Below are positions 1 through 9,460 of a stretch of 64,000 nucleotides of DNA, in pieces (positions within the stretch are counted from its first letter, which is position 1; every line of letters begins with the position of its first letter). The notes under the pieces were generated by a model, which worked only from the letters and a program-made list of their open reading frames with translations, made no database searches and was not told where the DNA came from. The stretch comes from Rachicladosporium sp. CCFEE 5018 (taxonomy: Eukaryota; Ascomycota; Dothideomycetes; Cladosporiales; Cladosporiaceae). The DNA lies in NCBI GenBank assembly GCA_002077045.2, contig KZ111180.1:7477-71476 (forward strand), given 5' to 3'. The position numbers and the translations under genes are program-made.

Positions 1-1029
1 TTCTCGTCATGCGATGTCGTACGGGAGGGCTTCCTCACGCGTATGCCCACAGCCCTCGAGCACCTCGAGATCACCAATTGCTTCAAGGTCACTAGCGACG
101 TACTGGAAGCATATCTGCTCAAGTCCGGAGCGTCTCTCAAATCGCTTACACTGCTTCACAATCCATGTCTGTCACTCTCATTCCTCCCAAACTTGAAGGC
201 CAATTGCCCGAACCTCGAAAGCCTTACACTTGACGGCCACTACTACAGCGAGCGAGTCGCAATCAATGACGCCCAGCCTGAGTATGAAACGCTACTGTCG
301 CCATCGGAAGTGCCAACCTGGCCATCTACACTTCGCCACCTCGACCTTGTCAGCTTACAGAAGTGGGGCGCTGAGGCAGCAGTGAACCTCTTCCGCACTC
401 TCGCAGATGCTGCGCCAGAGCTGCCTGACCTCCGATACATACACATCGAAGCTCACATCGACATTCCCTGGCGGGACCGTGCTAGCTTCCGAGATGAATG
501 GATTGAGCGGCTACGTACGGTGTTCCTTCGCAGGTCAGCACCACCTAACCCGTATCACGGCAGCAAGAAGCAATGGCTGGCGTGGAAGGCCGTCCAGAAG
601 GACTACAATGGCAGGGTTACACCCGGAGTACTTGAGCTTGCCTTTCACCCACGCGGCGTATCGCATGTCGAGCTCTCGCCTCACAAGGACCCTCGGGACA
701 CAGATCTAGCCTCTGATGCTGATGCATCGCCTCTGAAGCCTGCTCGCCGCAGCACGAGGGTACGTCTGGTGCGGTCGCTTTCACAGCAAGCTTCTGTCAC
801 ATCGGAAGACGCTGGTGCAGAGAGTGAGGATGTGAGGAATCGGTCACCTGGAAAGCCGGAGCCTTTCATTCAGGGCCTATGCAATACTGTCGACGTTCGC
901 ATTGACAATCAGCGGCCTCGTGAGACGACATTCACTGAGCGGGACTTCCTTGATAGCGAGGCTAGTGGGGATGAGGACTGGAGTGCGAATGCGGATATGG
1001 AGTTTGAGAATGGTGGGTATGCTTGGTAG
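1..1029 (+). CDS. F-box/leucine-rich-repeat protein, copy 1 (5' part outside window)
   Basis: The open frame enters at base 1 and encodes the last 342 residues of a protein whose full copy is at 20016-22052. The visible part holds degenerate leucine-rich repeats (spaced L..L.I.N and LESLTL motifs) and an acidic, Ser-rich C-terminal tail ending GGYAW. The F-box lies in the missing N-terminal half. Against copy 2 I count about 15 base differences in 1029, with amino-acid changes only near the tail (for example RNR for STR). F-box/LRR proteins usually act as substrate receptors of SCF ubiquitin ligases; the target here is unknown. The truncation comes from the window edge, not from the genome as far as can be seen. 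Confidence 0.85.
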   Translation, partial: FSSCDVVREGFLTRMPTALEHLEITNCFKVTSDVLEAYLLKSGASLKSLTLLHNPCLSLSFLPNLKANCPNLESLTLDGHYYSERVAINDAQPEYETLLSPSEVPTWPSTLRHLDLVSLQKWGAEAAVNLFRTLADAAPELPDLRYIHIEAHIDIPWRDRASFRDEWIERLRTVFLRRSAPPNPYHGSKKQWLAWKAVQKDYNGRVTPGVLELAFHPRGVSHVELSPHKDPRDTDLASDADASPLKPARRSTRVRLVRSLSQQASVTSEDAGAESEDVRNRSPGKPEPFIQGLCNTVDVRIDNQRPRETTFTERDFLDSEASGDEDWSANADMEFENGGYAW

Positions 1030-1595
1030 ACTGGCATCTTGGAGTTTGGAGGGCTGTTGCTGCTACAGAATGAAATGTTCGAGATACCCATGGCAGAATC
1101 GCTGTACTTATTGTCACTACCTGTCTTCACCCTTCTTGGTGCACAACTGTCAGTGATGCATTCTGAGATCTTCTCGTTGGAACATTGCAGCTGCACCTTG
1201 CCAACCCAATGAATATATCCGCAGCACAATGTTGAGCCGTTGGTAGACCGCCGTTTGAAGTGTCCAGATTGCCAATGCGCGTGCACTCTTCGTACAGCAA
1301 GCATCCTGACTCGCGGCCTCGCCCCACACTCGCAACGTCCACAATCCCGGCCACTCCCAGCCGAGCATTTGCTCAGTCTCTCCCGCGCCATGTGGAGCCA
1401 GCCGTGACAACGCGCCGTCGCGATCCCTTCACCTTACACACACCGCACACGCACACTACTGCACGCGCGCGCAGCCTCCTGCATATCCTGCGCGGTAGCT
1501 CGGAGGGAGGAAAGGAAGAAAGGGAAGGGGTTGAAAGTTTCAGTACACTGCGATACGACATCTGCTCGTGCTGGAGGACACATTGCGACGGGACG
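1030..1595. other. Intergenic: 3' end of F-box gene and 5' leader of byr4-like gene, copy 1
   Basis: The stretch has no independent gene. About 40 bases after the F-box stop match copy 2 closely. Bases about 1065-1250 then diverge strongly, with indels, and from about 1260 the copies are again nearly identical. The frame of the byr4-like gene stays open upstream to an in-frame ATG at 1275, so a 107-residue N-terminal extension is formally possible. An alternating CA/CG-rich tract lies at about 1436-1475. Confidence 0.6.
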
Positions 1596-4120
1596 ATGGC
1601 GGCCATGGCCATGGATGAGGAGGACGACTGGTCTAAGGACTTGGATTTTGATGGGGATATTGGGTTTGGGCAGAGTACGGGGACGGCGAATACGGCGTTG
1701 TCGTCACGGTTGAGTGTACGGTCGGAGAGCGTGGTGGGCGACGACGATTGGAACGTGGTGCTGCAGCCGAATGATGAGGCATCGACGAGCAATGCCATTC
1801 ACTCTGCCAAACAAGCTGGAATTCCACTGCCTGTTAACATCCCTTCCAGCGCGCTGCTTGGTGGGACAATAAGACGACTGGGTAAGCAGAGCTCACGGCC
1901 GAAGCTGTCGGATATGGATTGGGATAACGATATGGATCTGGGTGAGGCGCCGTTGACGCTGAAGCCTCGTGCTGCGGCGCCCCTGGCTGCCTTCGCAGAC
2001 GACGATGACTTTGATGACTTGGAGGGAAGCCTGGGAATACGATTCGCAGGCACGAAGAGAGATGCGAGGGAGAGCTCGGCGTCAGCTATGTCTCCATCAG
2101 CAGGTTCTGCAACTGCAGAAGACAGCGAGCTGGATGACATGGTGGGTGGATTGGAGCTGCCTGAAGGACCGCTGGACTTCGACGCGATACTGAAGAAGAG
2201 ACGGGCGGCCGATGCGGATCTGTCGGACATGAGCAATGCGAGTCCTGCACTTGAGCAGCCGGCGAGCATGAATATGCACAAGAAATCGAAGCTGCTGGCT
2301 GATGATGGAAATGACTTCTTGGATGGACTGGACTTCGGAGGCATTGCGTCCATCAATGTGCAGAAGCGGACGGCGAACAGGAACATCAAGATCAAGGATG
2401 CGCCGCCTGCACTGAAGCCGCAGACTTCAAGGACTACACTCAACTTCCATGACAAGCCCGTCGACAAGCCCACACACATGCGCTCGCATCTGCCGCGACC
2501 TGTCTCAGGCTCGAAGCCGCCGACCTCCAGACTGGAGCCAGTGCTCGAGAGTGGAGGATCGGCCATACCGCGCGAGAGACGAAGCCAACTATCTTCAGGC
2601 AATCAATTCTTGAAGTCGAAAAGGTCAATGCCGGCGTTGCGAAGCCAGCCTCAAGTCCCTCCGCCAATGCCGCGACCGAGCTTCGTGCCGTCTAGTGGAC
2701 CGCCACTGCCTTCGTCACATGCGAGTGCGCAGCGAAGTATGCCATATCATATTCGACGAGAGTCTGATTCGAGACGAGGTGGAGCACAGTCACCGCCACC
2801 AATGCGGGCACAGTCAAGACTCTCGAATGTATTTGTGCCTGACACGCCATCTCGACTGTCGAGACCATCGAGAGCAGACCTCGCACCAGCTGCTCTAGCA
2901 CGAGAAGCAGCAGCAAAGCGAAACCTAACCAAGCCAAACCGAAGACGCAACTTTGGCGACGGCACCGAGCTAGACCAATTCGACGACTTGCGCACTAACA
3001 CTGACAAGGAGAAGACCTTCACCAAGCAGCCAATAGCTCGCGGCCCTCCGAAGCTCGGCCTGCGACAAATGCAATCTCGGCCAGACATGAAAGACCCGAT
3101 TAAGCGGAATGTCTCAATACCCAACCGCATGACTACGCCTGCACCTCCGCGGACGCCTGCAAGTCCCACGAAGGGTTTCTACGAGCCACAAGCATGTACG
3201 CCGAGTTACTTGCGAGATACAGCGGCATCGCGGATTGCGAGAGAGTCGAAGGTTGGCGGCACGGGAAACCCGAGGCCTAGGAGTGAGGGTCCACTGATGC
3301 CGTTAAGCACGAATTGGAAGGCACAAATTGCGGCGAGGAGTCCGGCTACGAGTCCTTCGGCTGTGAAGAAGGGTGCTGGAGGGAGGAGAGTGCAGCCACA
3401 GCTCATCAAGGGTGTGGGTGCACATGTTGCGAAAAGTGAGTGCTATCTTGTTCCTTCATTTCGTCAGAACGCGGCGTACTGACGTCTCTCACAGCCGAGA
3501 AAGGAATGCTCTACAATCCGCTCACATTACGCTGGGAAGGCAACGAAAACACGTTACAACACTTTGACCTCCCTCCGCCACCACTAGAGACCCCTACACC
3601 TCTGGGCAACCACGCAACATCATACATGGACGTTCACTCCCATCGACCTTCGCCCTCGCCCCCACGACCAGCTCTCATAGCACCAATGTCTGCAGCTACA
3701 AACCTTCAAGTGAACGGCGGCATGGTCTTCGACCCGCAACTGATGAAGTGGCTCAAACTCAAGCCAAACCACGGCGACCACAACAGCACACCACGTCATG
3801 CATCCTCCGGCCCAGGGCCGATGATGTCACCCTCTGCTACTGAAGACGAGGAAGATGATCCCTTCGCTGGCTTCGACGAGCTCAAAGACTTGCCCTCCTC
3901 GGTCTCTGTCAGCGCCAACCCGGGGCTGCAGAGCCCAGTGTCTACAGCTGCTAGCGGCGTGGGCGATATGCACGAGGAGTTCGATCTCGGACCGCAGTTC
4001 ATCAGGGTGCAAAGAGAAGAGGAAGCGATGTGGCGGAAGAGGGTTGGGCCTTGGTTCCCTGATTTTGGTCCGAGGAGGGACGATGGGGAGGATTGGAAGT
4101 GGAGTATCAGAGCCATGTGA
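1596..4120 (+). CDS. Byr4/Bfa1-like septation regulator, copy 1
   Basis: Two exons, 1596-3435 and 3495-4120, encode 821 residues. The 59-nt intron has a GTGAGT donor and a CACAG acceptor, and joining restores the frame (Lys-Thr-Glu-Lys). I recognise the fungal Byr4 family by the acidic start (DDWSKDLDFDGDIGFG), a long disordered Ser/Pro/Arg middle, and the conserved C-terminal motifs MLYNPLTLRWEGNEN (about residue 617) and GMVFDPQLMKWLKL (about 690). In fission yeast Byr4, with Cdc16, forms the GAP for the GTPase Spg1 and so restrains the septation initiation network at the spindle pole body. The start was chosen at MAAMAMDEE because the family begins with this acidic motif; an in-frame ATG lies at 1275. 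The next gene, far11-like, begins 364 bases downstream in the same direction. Confidence 0.85.
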
Positions 4121-4484
4121 GCTAGAGGAGTCGATGGGAGTGGTGACGTTCTGTGCATAGCTAGAACAACGGCGCGTGGATGGGTTGGGCAGGGCATGAG
4201 GGCATGATGATGATGTGAAATGATCTCTAGACTTCGATCTCGTATTTGCATCTTAGCTCCTGCTTCCACATTTGCATTGCTCACGTGAGGGCTTGCACTA
4301 TAATGTTCCTGCACTGCGAACTTCGCCGACGACAGGGGTCGTGATTAGACTCCATACCTGCATCCCCTTCCTCCCTCCCGCTCCGCCCCCAGTAAGACCC
4401 CACTTCAAACGCGCCTAATACGGTAAATCACTCCAATGGTGTCTCTAAAACACTTCTACTCCACACTCAAACCTCAAACAGAGC
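4121..4484. other. Intergenic between byr4-like and far11-like, copy 1
   Basis: This holds the byr4 3' UTR and the far11 promoter and leader. No ORF or repeat was seen. The last ~110 bases before the far11 ATG are nearly identical to copy 2, while the upstream part shows scattered substitutions. The leader just before the ATG is rich in C and A, as in many fungal 5' UTRs. Confidence 0.6.
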
Positions 4485-7400
4485 ATGGACGAAGTAGAGA
4501 ACCCCTCCCTCCCAGCCGCAGGCGAAGCCTCCCCAACACTGCGCCCAATCCCCTCGGATGACTCTCCCACCGAAACAACCAAAGCGCCGCCCCGGCAAGG
4601 TCTTAAACGCGATAGTTCTGTTCCTCCACCACAGCAACCTCCCCCACCTGCACCGCCAGCACAGCAGGCTCTCCCAGCAGCCTCTGACGATCTAGCGCTG
4701 CAAGATGCGCCAGATAGCTTAACATTGGCTGATCTGAAGAGACTACGAAGTGGCTTCCCAGGCGAAGCAGCCGCCCAAGAGAAGCCAGCGGAAAGGAAAC
4801 AGGTGCTTGATCTGACGACGATTTACGATTTCCACTACACCGACACGGAGTCCTTCCCCATAGAGCTGGAAGAGTGGTTCTCCTACTCCGAAGAAGAAGA
4901 TGCGCGACTACGGCGGTGTAAAGCCGTTTTCACGGAGCTCTGGGGTGAGGGGAAGGGCGAGTGGATCGAGGTCACCGAGGACGAGAGGCGGGGGTTTGTG
5001 GGGAATTTGGTGGAGGGGTTGACGCCTGAGGAGAGAGAGGAGGAGGAGGTGTTGAGGGGGTTGATGGGGTTGGTGTATATTGGGTTGGGGGTTTGGGAGG
5101 AGACTGCGGGGAGGCGAGGAGGGGTTGGGAGTGGTGGTGAGAAAGAGGAGAGATACGTGGATAATGGTGTGCAGATCCAGTGGATTGTTGCTGTGGTTGA
5201 TACATTGAGGGCTTGTGGGGGACTGGAGGCGGTGTACTCTACGCTGAGGAAGATATGTGAGGAGGACTTTCAGAGCACGCCGCCTGATCTGCAGAATGGG
5301 AGAGGGGTGGTGCAGCCCAAGCGAGGGGACGAGAGTATGGAGCTGTGGTGCTGTTTGACATTGATGTACCTCTTTGTTGAGGTCGCGAGGACTACTGGGG
5401 GCGATGATGGGAAGGCGCTGAAGGCCGAGATTGCAGCATTGGAACCCAAGCTGCTCAACTATATCACGCAAATTGTTGCAAGGCTGCGGTGGGACGAGAC
5501 GGCGCCCATACCGTTAACGAAGATGCTGTTACTGTCTTGGAAGACGATACTAGTCTGCTTCGGTGGCATCAAGGATGTTGAGCACGTCAAGTCGACACTG
5601 AAGGAAGGCCCTGAAGAGCAAGACTCTCGAGGACAGCCAGTCATCACGGCTTCGCCGCTGGACTACCACCTCTTTCGACAGGAGATCAGCTCGAAATATC
5701 CTGCATACCAGCCGCCGCCACCGCTTTTCCCACTCGAGCCCGAGAACAACACTATCTTGCCTCCACTCAAGCATCGTCGAGCAAGTACCGCGCTCTCCGA
5801 CACCTCCTTTACCAGCGCGCCGAACGTCGGCGCGGGGTCGATCATGCACCAGCCAGTCCACATCGCTACGCCTGCTCCCTCACCACCTCCATCCCCTGCC
5901 GGACCTGGTAAAGCAGGTAAGAAGCAAAACTACCAGACCAACCAGATGTTCCCATTCCTCTACCCGCCGCTCGACGCTAGTAGTAACGACCTTGGCGGGA
6001 AGGGTAGTACTGAGGTCCAAGACTTTCTCGTGGGCAAGAAGTGGGAAGGCTCAGACATCCCGACCAGCATTCTGGAAGCTGCTGAGCTGTTTGCAAAGCG
6101 GATGCGAGCTACGCGATCCATGAAGCAGCTGTGGGAAGTGCGAGTGGAGTACATGAAGTATGAGCGCGGTTGGAAGAGTGCTGCTGATCTATCAGATAAG
6201 CGAGAAGATGCCGAGGATTTCGAGGCGCCTGCAAGGACTGCACTGAACGATAGTGCCGAGCAGAGCAAGGCGCTGGAGCAGACGCCGGAACAGCGTACGC
6301 TCGATGCTGTGCGGGACTTCTACCGAGACTCCCTGCCTCATCTGCAGAGCATGGTAATAGTATTGCTCAAGGCTGTACTGCAGAATGTGACCGATCTGGT
6401 CACCCGAGGAAATGGCCAGAATGGCCTGCAAGCCAGCATACAGCTGAACGACACCAATGGTCTCAATGGCTCCATGAAGCCACTAGAAAACGGCAACGGC
6501 AACGGCAACGGCAACGGTCATACCGAAAGTCCAGAAGACACAGTCGAAGAGCTCGAAAAATTGCGCGGCCAAGAGATCGCCGCCAAAGCCCTGAGCGCCA
6601 TCCTCCTCCTCCTACTAAAGTGGTTCAAAGTGTGCCACATCCTGCAGTACGAATATCTTGCTCAGCTCCTCCTGGACTCCAACTATGTCCCCCTGATCCT
6701 CAAGCTCTGGCAAACCCAAGACATAGGCCGCGCCTGCCACTTCCACCTCGACCGCCCAGAACCAAACTTCTTCGCCTTCTGCCTGCGGAACTCTCGGCAC
6801 GGCCGCGCAGCAGCCTCTCAACCCACCTCGGACTCCGAAGACGATGCTGCACCGCCACCAATCCGCACCAATCGCCCTACCTCTACATCTCCCACTCAAT
6901 CCAATGGAACGGACCCGTTCCCTTACCCTCCCGAAATAGACGAGCTCTCCTACCCCCTCACGCCCCTCCCTCAGACGCCACTAACATCCTTCTCCCACCG
7001 CAACACCTTCACCTTCACAAACCACCTTCGCACGCTCCAGAAGCTAACCCGCGGCAAAACCCACCGCGCCCTCCTGCTAGTCTCCTACAAATCCTCGCTC
7101 CATCTTAAGAAGACTCTGCGAATACCCGTCCGCGAACTAAGATACTATACTCTGAAGTTATTCAAATCCCAAGTCCCATTCTGCGGCCGCAAGTGGCGAC
7201 AAGCGAACATGAAGATCATCACTGCCGTCTACCTCACAATCCCCGCCGAGCTGCGAGACGACTGGCTCACAGGCGGCGGCGGCGGCTTCGGCGGCAACGG
7301 GCTAGGAGATGTAGATGGGACGGTTGAGGACGCATTGCCGCTTGAGCAAGGCATGAGGGCTTTGACGCATTGGTGGAATGTGCGGCATTTTGCTGAGGGT

Positions 7401-7577
7401 ATGGGGTTCGAGGGCCAGGAGGCCGGGAAGAAGGCGGAAGAAGCTGAGGGGGGCTTCTTTGAGAGGGAGCTGGAGAGGTTGGAGGGTTTGGGGTTGGCTG
7501 GGGGAGAGACTGAGGAGGAGATGAGTGAGGAGGAGAGGAGGGAGATTGCTTGGGGGAGTGGAGGGGATGGGTATTGA
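4485..7577 (+). CDS. Far11/HAM-2/STRIP-type STRIPAK component, copy 1
   Basis: A single exon encodes 1030 residues. The order is a Pro-rich disordered N-terminus (1-90), an N1221-type region (about 105-380, starting near LDLTTIYDFHYTDTE), then a DUF3402-type C-terminal half (about 420-1000) with the conserved stretches QNYQTNQMFPFLYPP and RGKTHRALLLVSYKSSLHLK. This order and length match the fungal Far11/HAM-2 and animal STRIP1/2 family. These proteins are scaffolds of the STRIPAK PP2A-kinase complex at the nuclear and ER membrane. In filamentous fungi they are needed for hyphal fusion and development; in fission yeast the related complex inhibits septation signalling. It is convergent with the aldo-keto reductase (93 bases between stops). 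It is four residues longer than copy 2 because of an Asn-Gly repeat. Confidence 0.88.
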   Translation: MDEVENPSLPAAGEASPTLRPIPSDDSPTETTKAPPRQGLKRDSSVPPPQQPPPPAPPAQQALPAASDDLALQDAPDSLTLADLKRLRSGFPGEAAAQEKPAERKQVLDLTTIYDFHYTDTESFPIELEEWFSYSEEEDARLRRCKAVFTELWGEGKGEWIEVTEDERRGFVGNLVEGLTPEEREEEEVLRGLMGLVYIGLGVWEETAGRRGGVGSGGEKEERYVDNGVQIQWIVAVVDTLRACGGLEAVYSTLRKICEEDFQSTPPDLQNGRGVVQPKRGDESMELWCCLTLMYLFVEVARTTGGDDGKALKAEIAALEPKLLNYITQIVARLRWDETAPIPLTKMLLLSWKTILVCFGGIKDVEHVKSTLKEGPEEQDSRGQPVITASPLDYHLFRQEISSKYPAYQPPPPLFPLEPENNTILPPLKHRRASTALSDTSFTSAPNVGAGSIMHQPVHIATPAPSPPPSPAGPGKAGKKQNYQTNQMFPFLYPPLDASSNDLGGKGSTEVQDFLVGKKWEGSDIPTSILEAAELFAKRMRATRSMKQLWEVRVEYMKYERGWKSAADLSDKREDAEDFEAPARTALNDSAEQSKALEQTPEQRTLDAVRDFYRDSLPHLQSMVIVLLKAVLQNVTDLVTRGNGQNGLQASIQLNDTNGLNGSMKPLENGNGNGNGNGHTESPEDTVEELEKLRGQEIAAKALSAILLLLLKWFKVCHILQYEYLAQLLLDSNYVPLILKLWQTQDIGRACHFHLDRPEPNFFAFCLRNSRHGRAAASQPTSDSEDDAAPPPIRTNRPTSTSPTQSNGTDPFPYPPEIDELSYPLTPLPQTPLTSFSHRNTFTFTNHLRTLQKLTRGKTHRALLLVSYKSSLHLKKTLRIPVRELRYYTLKLFKSQVPFCGRKWRQANMKIITAVYLTIPAELRDDWLTGGGGGFGGNGLGDVDGTVEDALPLEQGMRALTHWWNVRHFAEGMGFEGQEAGKKAEEAEGGFFERELERLEGLGLAGGETEEEMSEEERREIAWGSGGDGY
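6489..6516 (+). repeat. In-frame (AACGGC)n microsatellite in far11 copy 1
   Basis: An AAC-GGC hexamer repeat encodes a run of Asn-Gly pairs. Copy 1 has two more hexamers than copy 2 (near 27525-27545), which accounts for the four-residue length difference between the proteins (1030 against 1026). It lies in a disordered loop of the DUF3402 half. Confidence 0.75.
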
Positions 7578-7629
7578 TGACCCAGAGACGACCCGGGGGA
7601 TCTATGAGCAGGGCTGGGACCGAAGGAGA

Positions 7630-7652
7630 GCATCATACAGACTGTATGATGC
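7630..7652. terminator. Perfect inverted repeat between convergent far11 and aldo-keto reductase genes, copy 1
   Basis: The arms GCATCATACAG and CTGTATGATGC (11 bp each) pair perfectly around a single A. The repeat sits in the 93-base gap between two stop codons that face each other, so it is transcribed into both 3' UTRs. It could shape 3' ends or stability of both mRNAs. Function is inference; the symmetry is seen directly. A weakened version exists in copy 2. Confidence 0.5.
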
Positions 7653-7670
7653 GCACCGCGATCGTGAGAT

Positions 7671-8789
7671 CTACCGATGATCCGTCTCAGGGTACTTGTG
7701 CGTCCAGAACCCACGTAGATGCTTCTTCGCGCCCGCCTCATTGATCTGAAATACACTTGTCAGCGAAAGCCGTCATCACACGTTCACGAGACGTAGGTGC
7801 AACTCACATTCGCCACTTCCCTCGGCGTCAACTTGAACGTCATCGCTCTCAAGTAATCACTCAACCTCTGCTCCTTGCCCGAGGTAGTGATCGCAACAAT
7901 GTCCTGGTCCACGCACCATCGAAGACAGATCTCACCGGGACTAACAGCGTACTTGTGCGCCAACGACTTCAGAATCTCATCAGCAGGGCCACCGGCGCCT
8001 TTCGTAACGGCTGCCAAGGATCCGTAGGCTGAGGTCGCGATGCCCTTTTCCTTGTGATACTTGATCATATCCGGGTGCTGTAGGTAGGGGTGGAATTCGA
8101 TTTGATTGATTGCTGGAATGACTTTGGCTGTTTCGAGGATCCAGTCGAGGTGTTCGGGGAGGTAGTTCGAGACGCCGATGGATTTTGTCAGGCCGCGGGC
8201 TTTGAGATCTTCCATTTGGGCCCATTTTGCTTGGTGGTCTTCTTTCTTGTCGCTGAAAAAGGGGGCGTGAATGAGGTAGCTGCGTTGAAATGTTAGAAAT
8301 GGCGTTACTGGTGAGAACTGGGGCGGCCGATCTCACAGGTCCACATGGTCGACGCCGAGCTTCTTCAAGCTCGTCTCGAGTGCTGCTGGGATATCGGCGA
8401 TGTTTGGGAGAACCTTAGGATCGAGTCAGCTCAGCTCATAGTTATCAATTCGACAGGGATCACCTACCTTAGTAACGATGTAAAGCTTCTCTCTTGGAAC
8501 ACCACCCTCTGTGATCGCAGTGCCCAGCTCAGTTTCTGTCTTGTAGACTTCGGCGCCATCGAGATGCGTATAGTCTAGCTTGATCGCGATCTTGGCAGCA
8601 TCAATGCAATTCTGGTCCAGTTTCGATTCGTCGCCGGCTTTGTACCAGGCAGTACCTGTACCGTAGGCGAGCTGGACGTATCGTTAGTTGTCACTTCCAT
8701 TGACTGCAAAAGCTGCAGGATCACACCATTGGAATGCTGGTGCCATCATTGAGTTTGAGCTTAGGGATTGGGGTGTGAATATTGGCCAT
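7671..8789 (-). CDS. Aldo-keto reductase (AKR superfamily), copy 1
   Basis: Five exons on the minus strand: 8789-8727, 8671-8468, 8413-8337, 8279-7808 and 7745-7671. They encode 296 residues. The AKR catalytic tetrad is complete: Asp59 and Tyr64 in LDGAEVYKTE, Lys89 at the end of exon 2 (YIVTK) and His119 in LYLIHAP. The family signature GLTKSIGVSNYLPEHL and the cofactor loop TTSGKEQRL are also present. These are cytosolic NADPH-dependent carbonyl or aldose reductases with a TIM-barrel fold; the substrate cannot be told from sequence. Exon joins keep the frame throughout, and the same exon lengths (63, 204, 77, 472, 75) hold in copy 2. The first donor is GTGTGA here and GTATGA in copy 2. The last exon adds the tail NEAGAKKHLRGFW. 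Confidence 0.88.
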
Positions 8790-9460
8790 GGTTCTGATTT
8801 GTCGGTGTGATTGGCAGGACACTGTAGAGCGAATGACGGTATGCTTCAAGGTCGGATAGAGGCGTGCAATACACAAGACGCTACGCATGTATGGAAGGAG
8901 TGTATGAGACGGTTGCAGGCGTTTTCGAGATCTGTGTAACTGCGAATGTCACCACCACACAGCAATGGGAGTGACGCGAAGTGGGGTGAGGCAGGTGGGC
9001 TGCAAGCGACCAAGGGGACATCTCTGCCGGCAGTCTGGTAATGCTTCGGCGCAGGTACCCGTAATTATATTACGGAGCCCAGCACCGTATCATTCCAATC
9101 TTGTCGTCTCCGGAAATCTGAGACTGTGACACCGCTCTTGTGAGGGTCACCGCACCAGGAAATTCTACCTGGCTGTGTCTGCGAAATTCTTGACCTCAGA
9201 GCATGAGCTCTCAAGGTCAGCCTGATTTCTCTCACCCCGACAGCGAGTGGTAATTTCGCTGTCGCAGCTGCGCCCATGGCAGCATAGGAGCGTTCGGAAA
9301 TTTATTGAAACACCTGGTAAGGCAGGGTTGCTATCACGACCGTTCGTTACAGGTGCGGGTGCAGCAGTACAAGTATATACATCTACCTCATCTCAACATT
9401 ATTCTTCATTCTACCTCACATGTGGCGTGATTATTCTGCGCGATTCCACATTGCAACTAT
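8790..9460. other. Intergenic between aldo-keto reductase promoter and alkaline phosphatase 3' end, copy 1
   Basis: This 671-base stretch has no ORF of note, yet differs from copy 2 (29817-30487) by only about 3%, less than much of the neighbouring coding DNA. It contains several inverted repeats in a row: CCAGG/CCTGG near 9158-9175, an imperfect TGACCT...AGAGC/GCTCT...AGGTCA stem near 9190-9220, and a 9-bp perfect stem CGACAGCGA/TCGCTGTCG at 9238-9264. These could be a structured 3' UTR of the phosphatase or a non-coding RNA; no evidence decides. Confidence 0.5.

Noticed and set aside
1799..2602. Minus-strand open frame of 267 codons over byr4 (also at 22830-23633)
   Set aside because: Ser/Pro-rich shadow of the disordered Byr4 region. 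It has no domain and lies opposite a well-supported coding frame.
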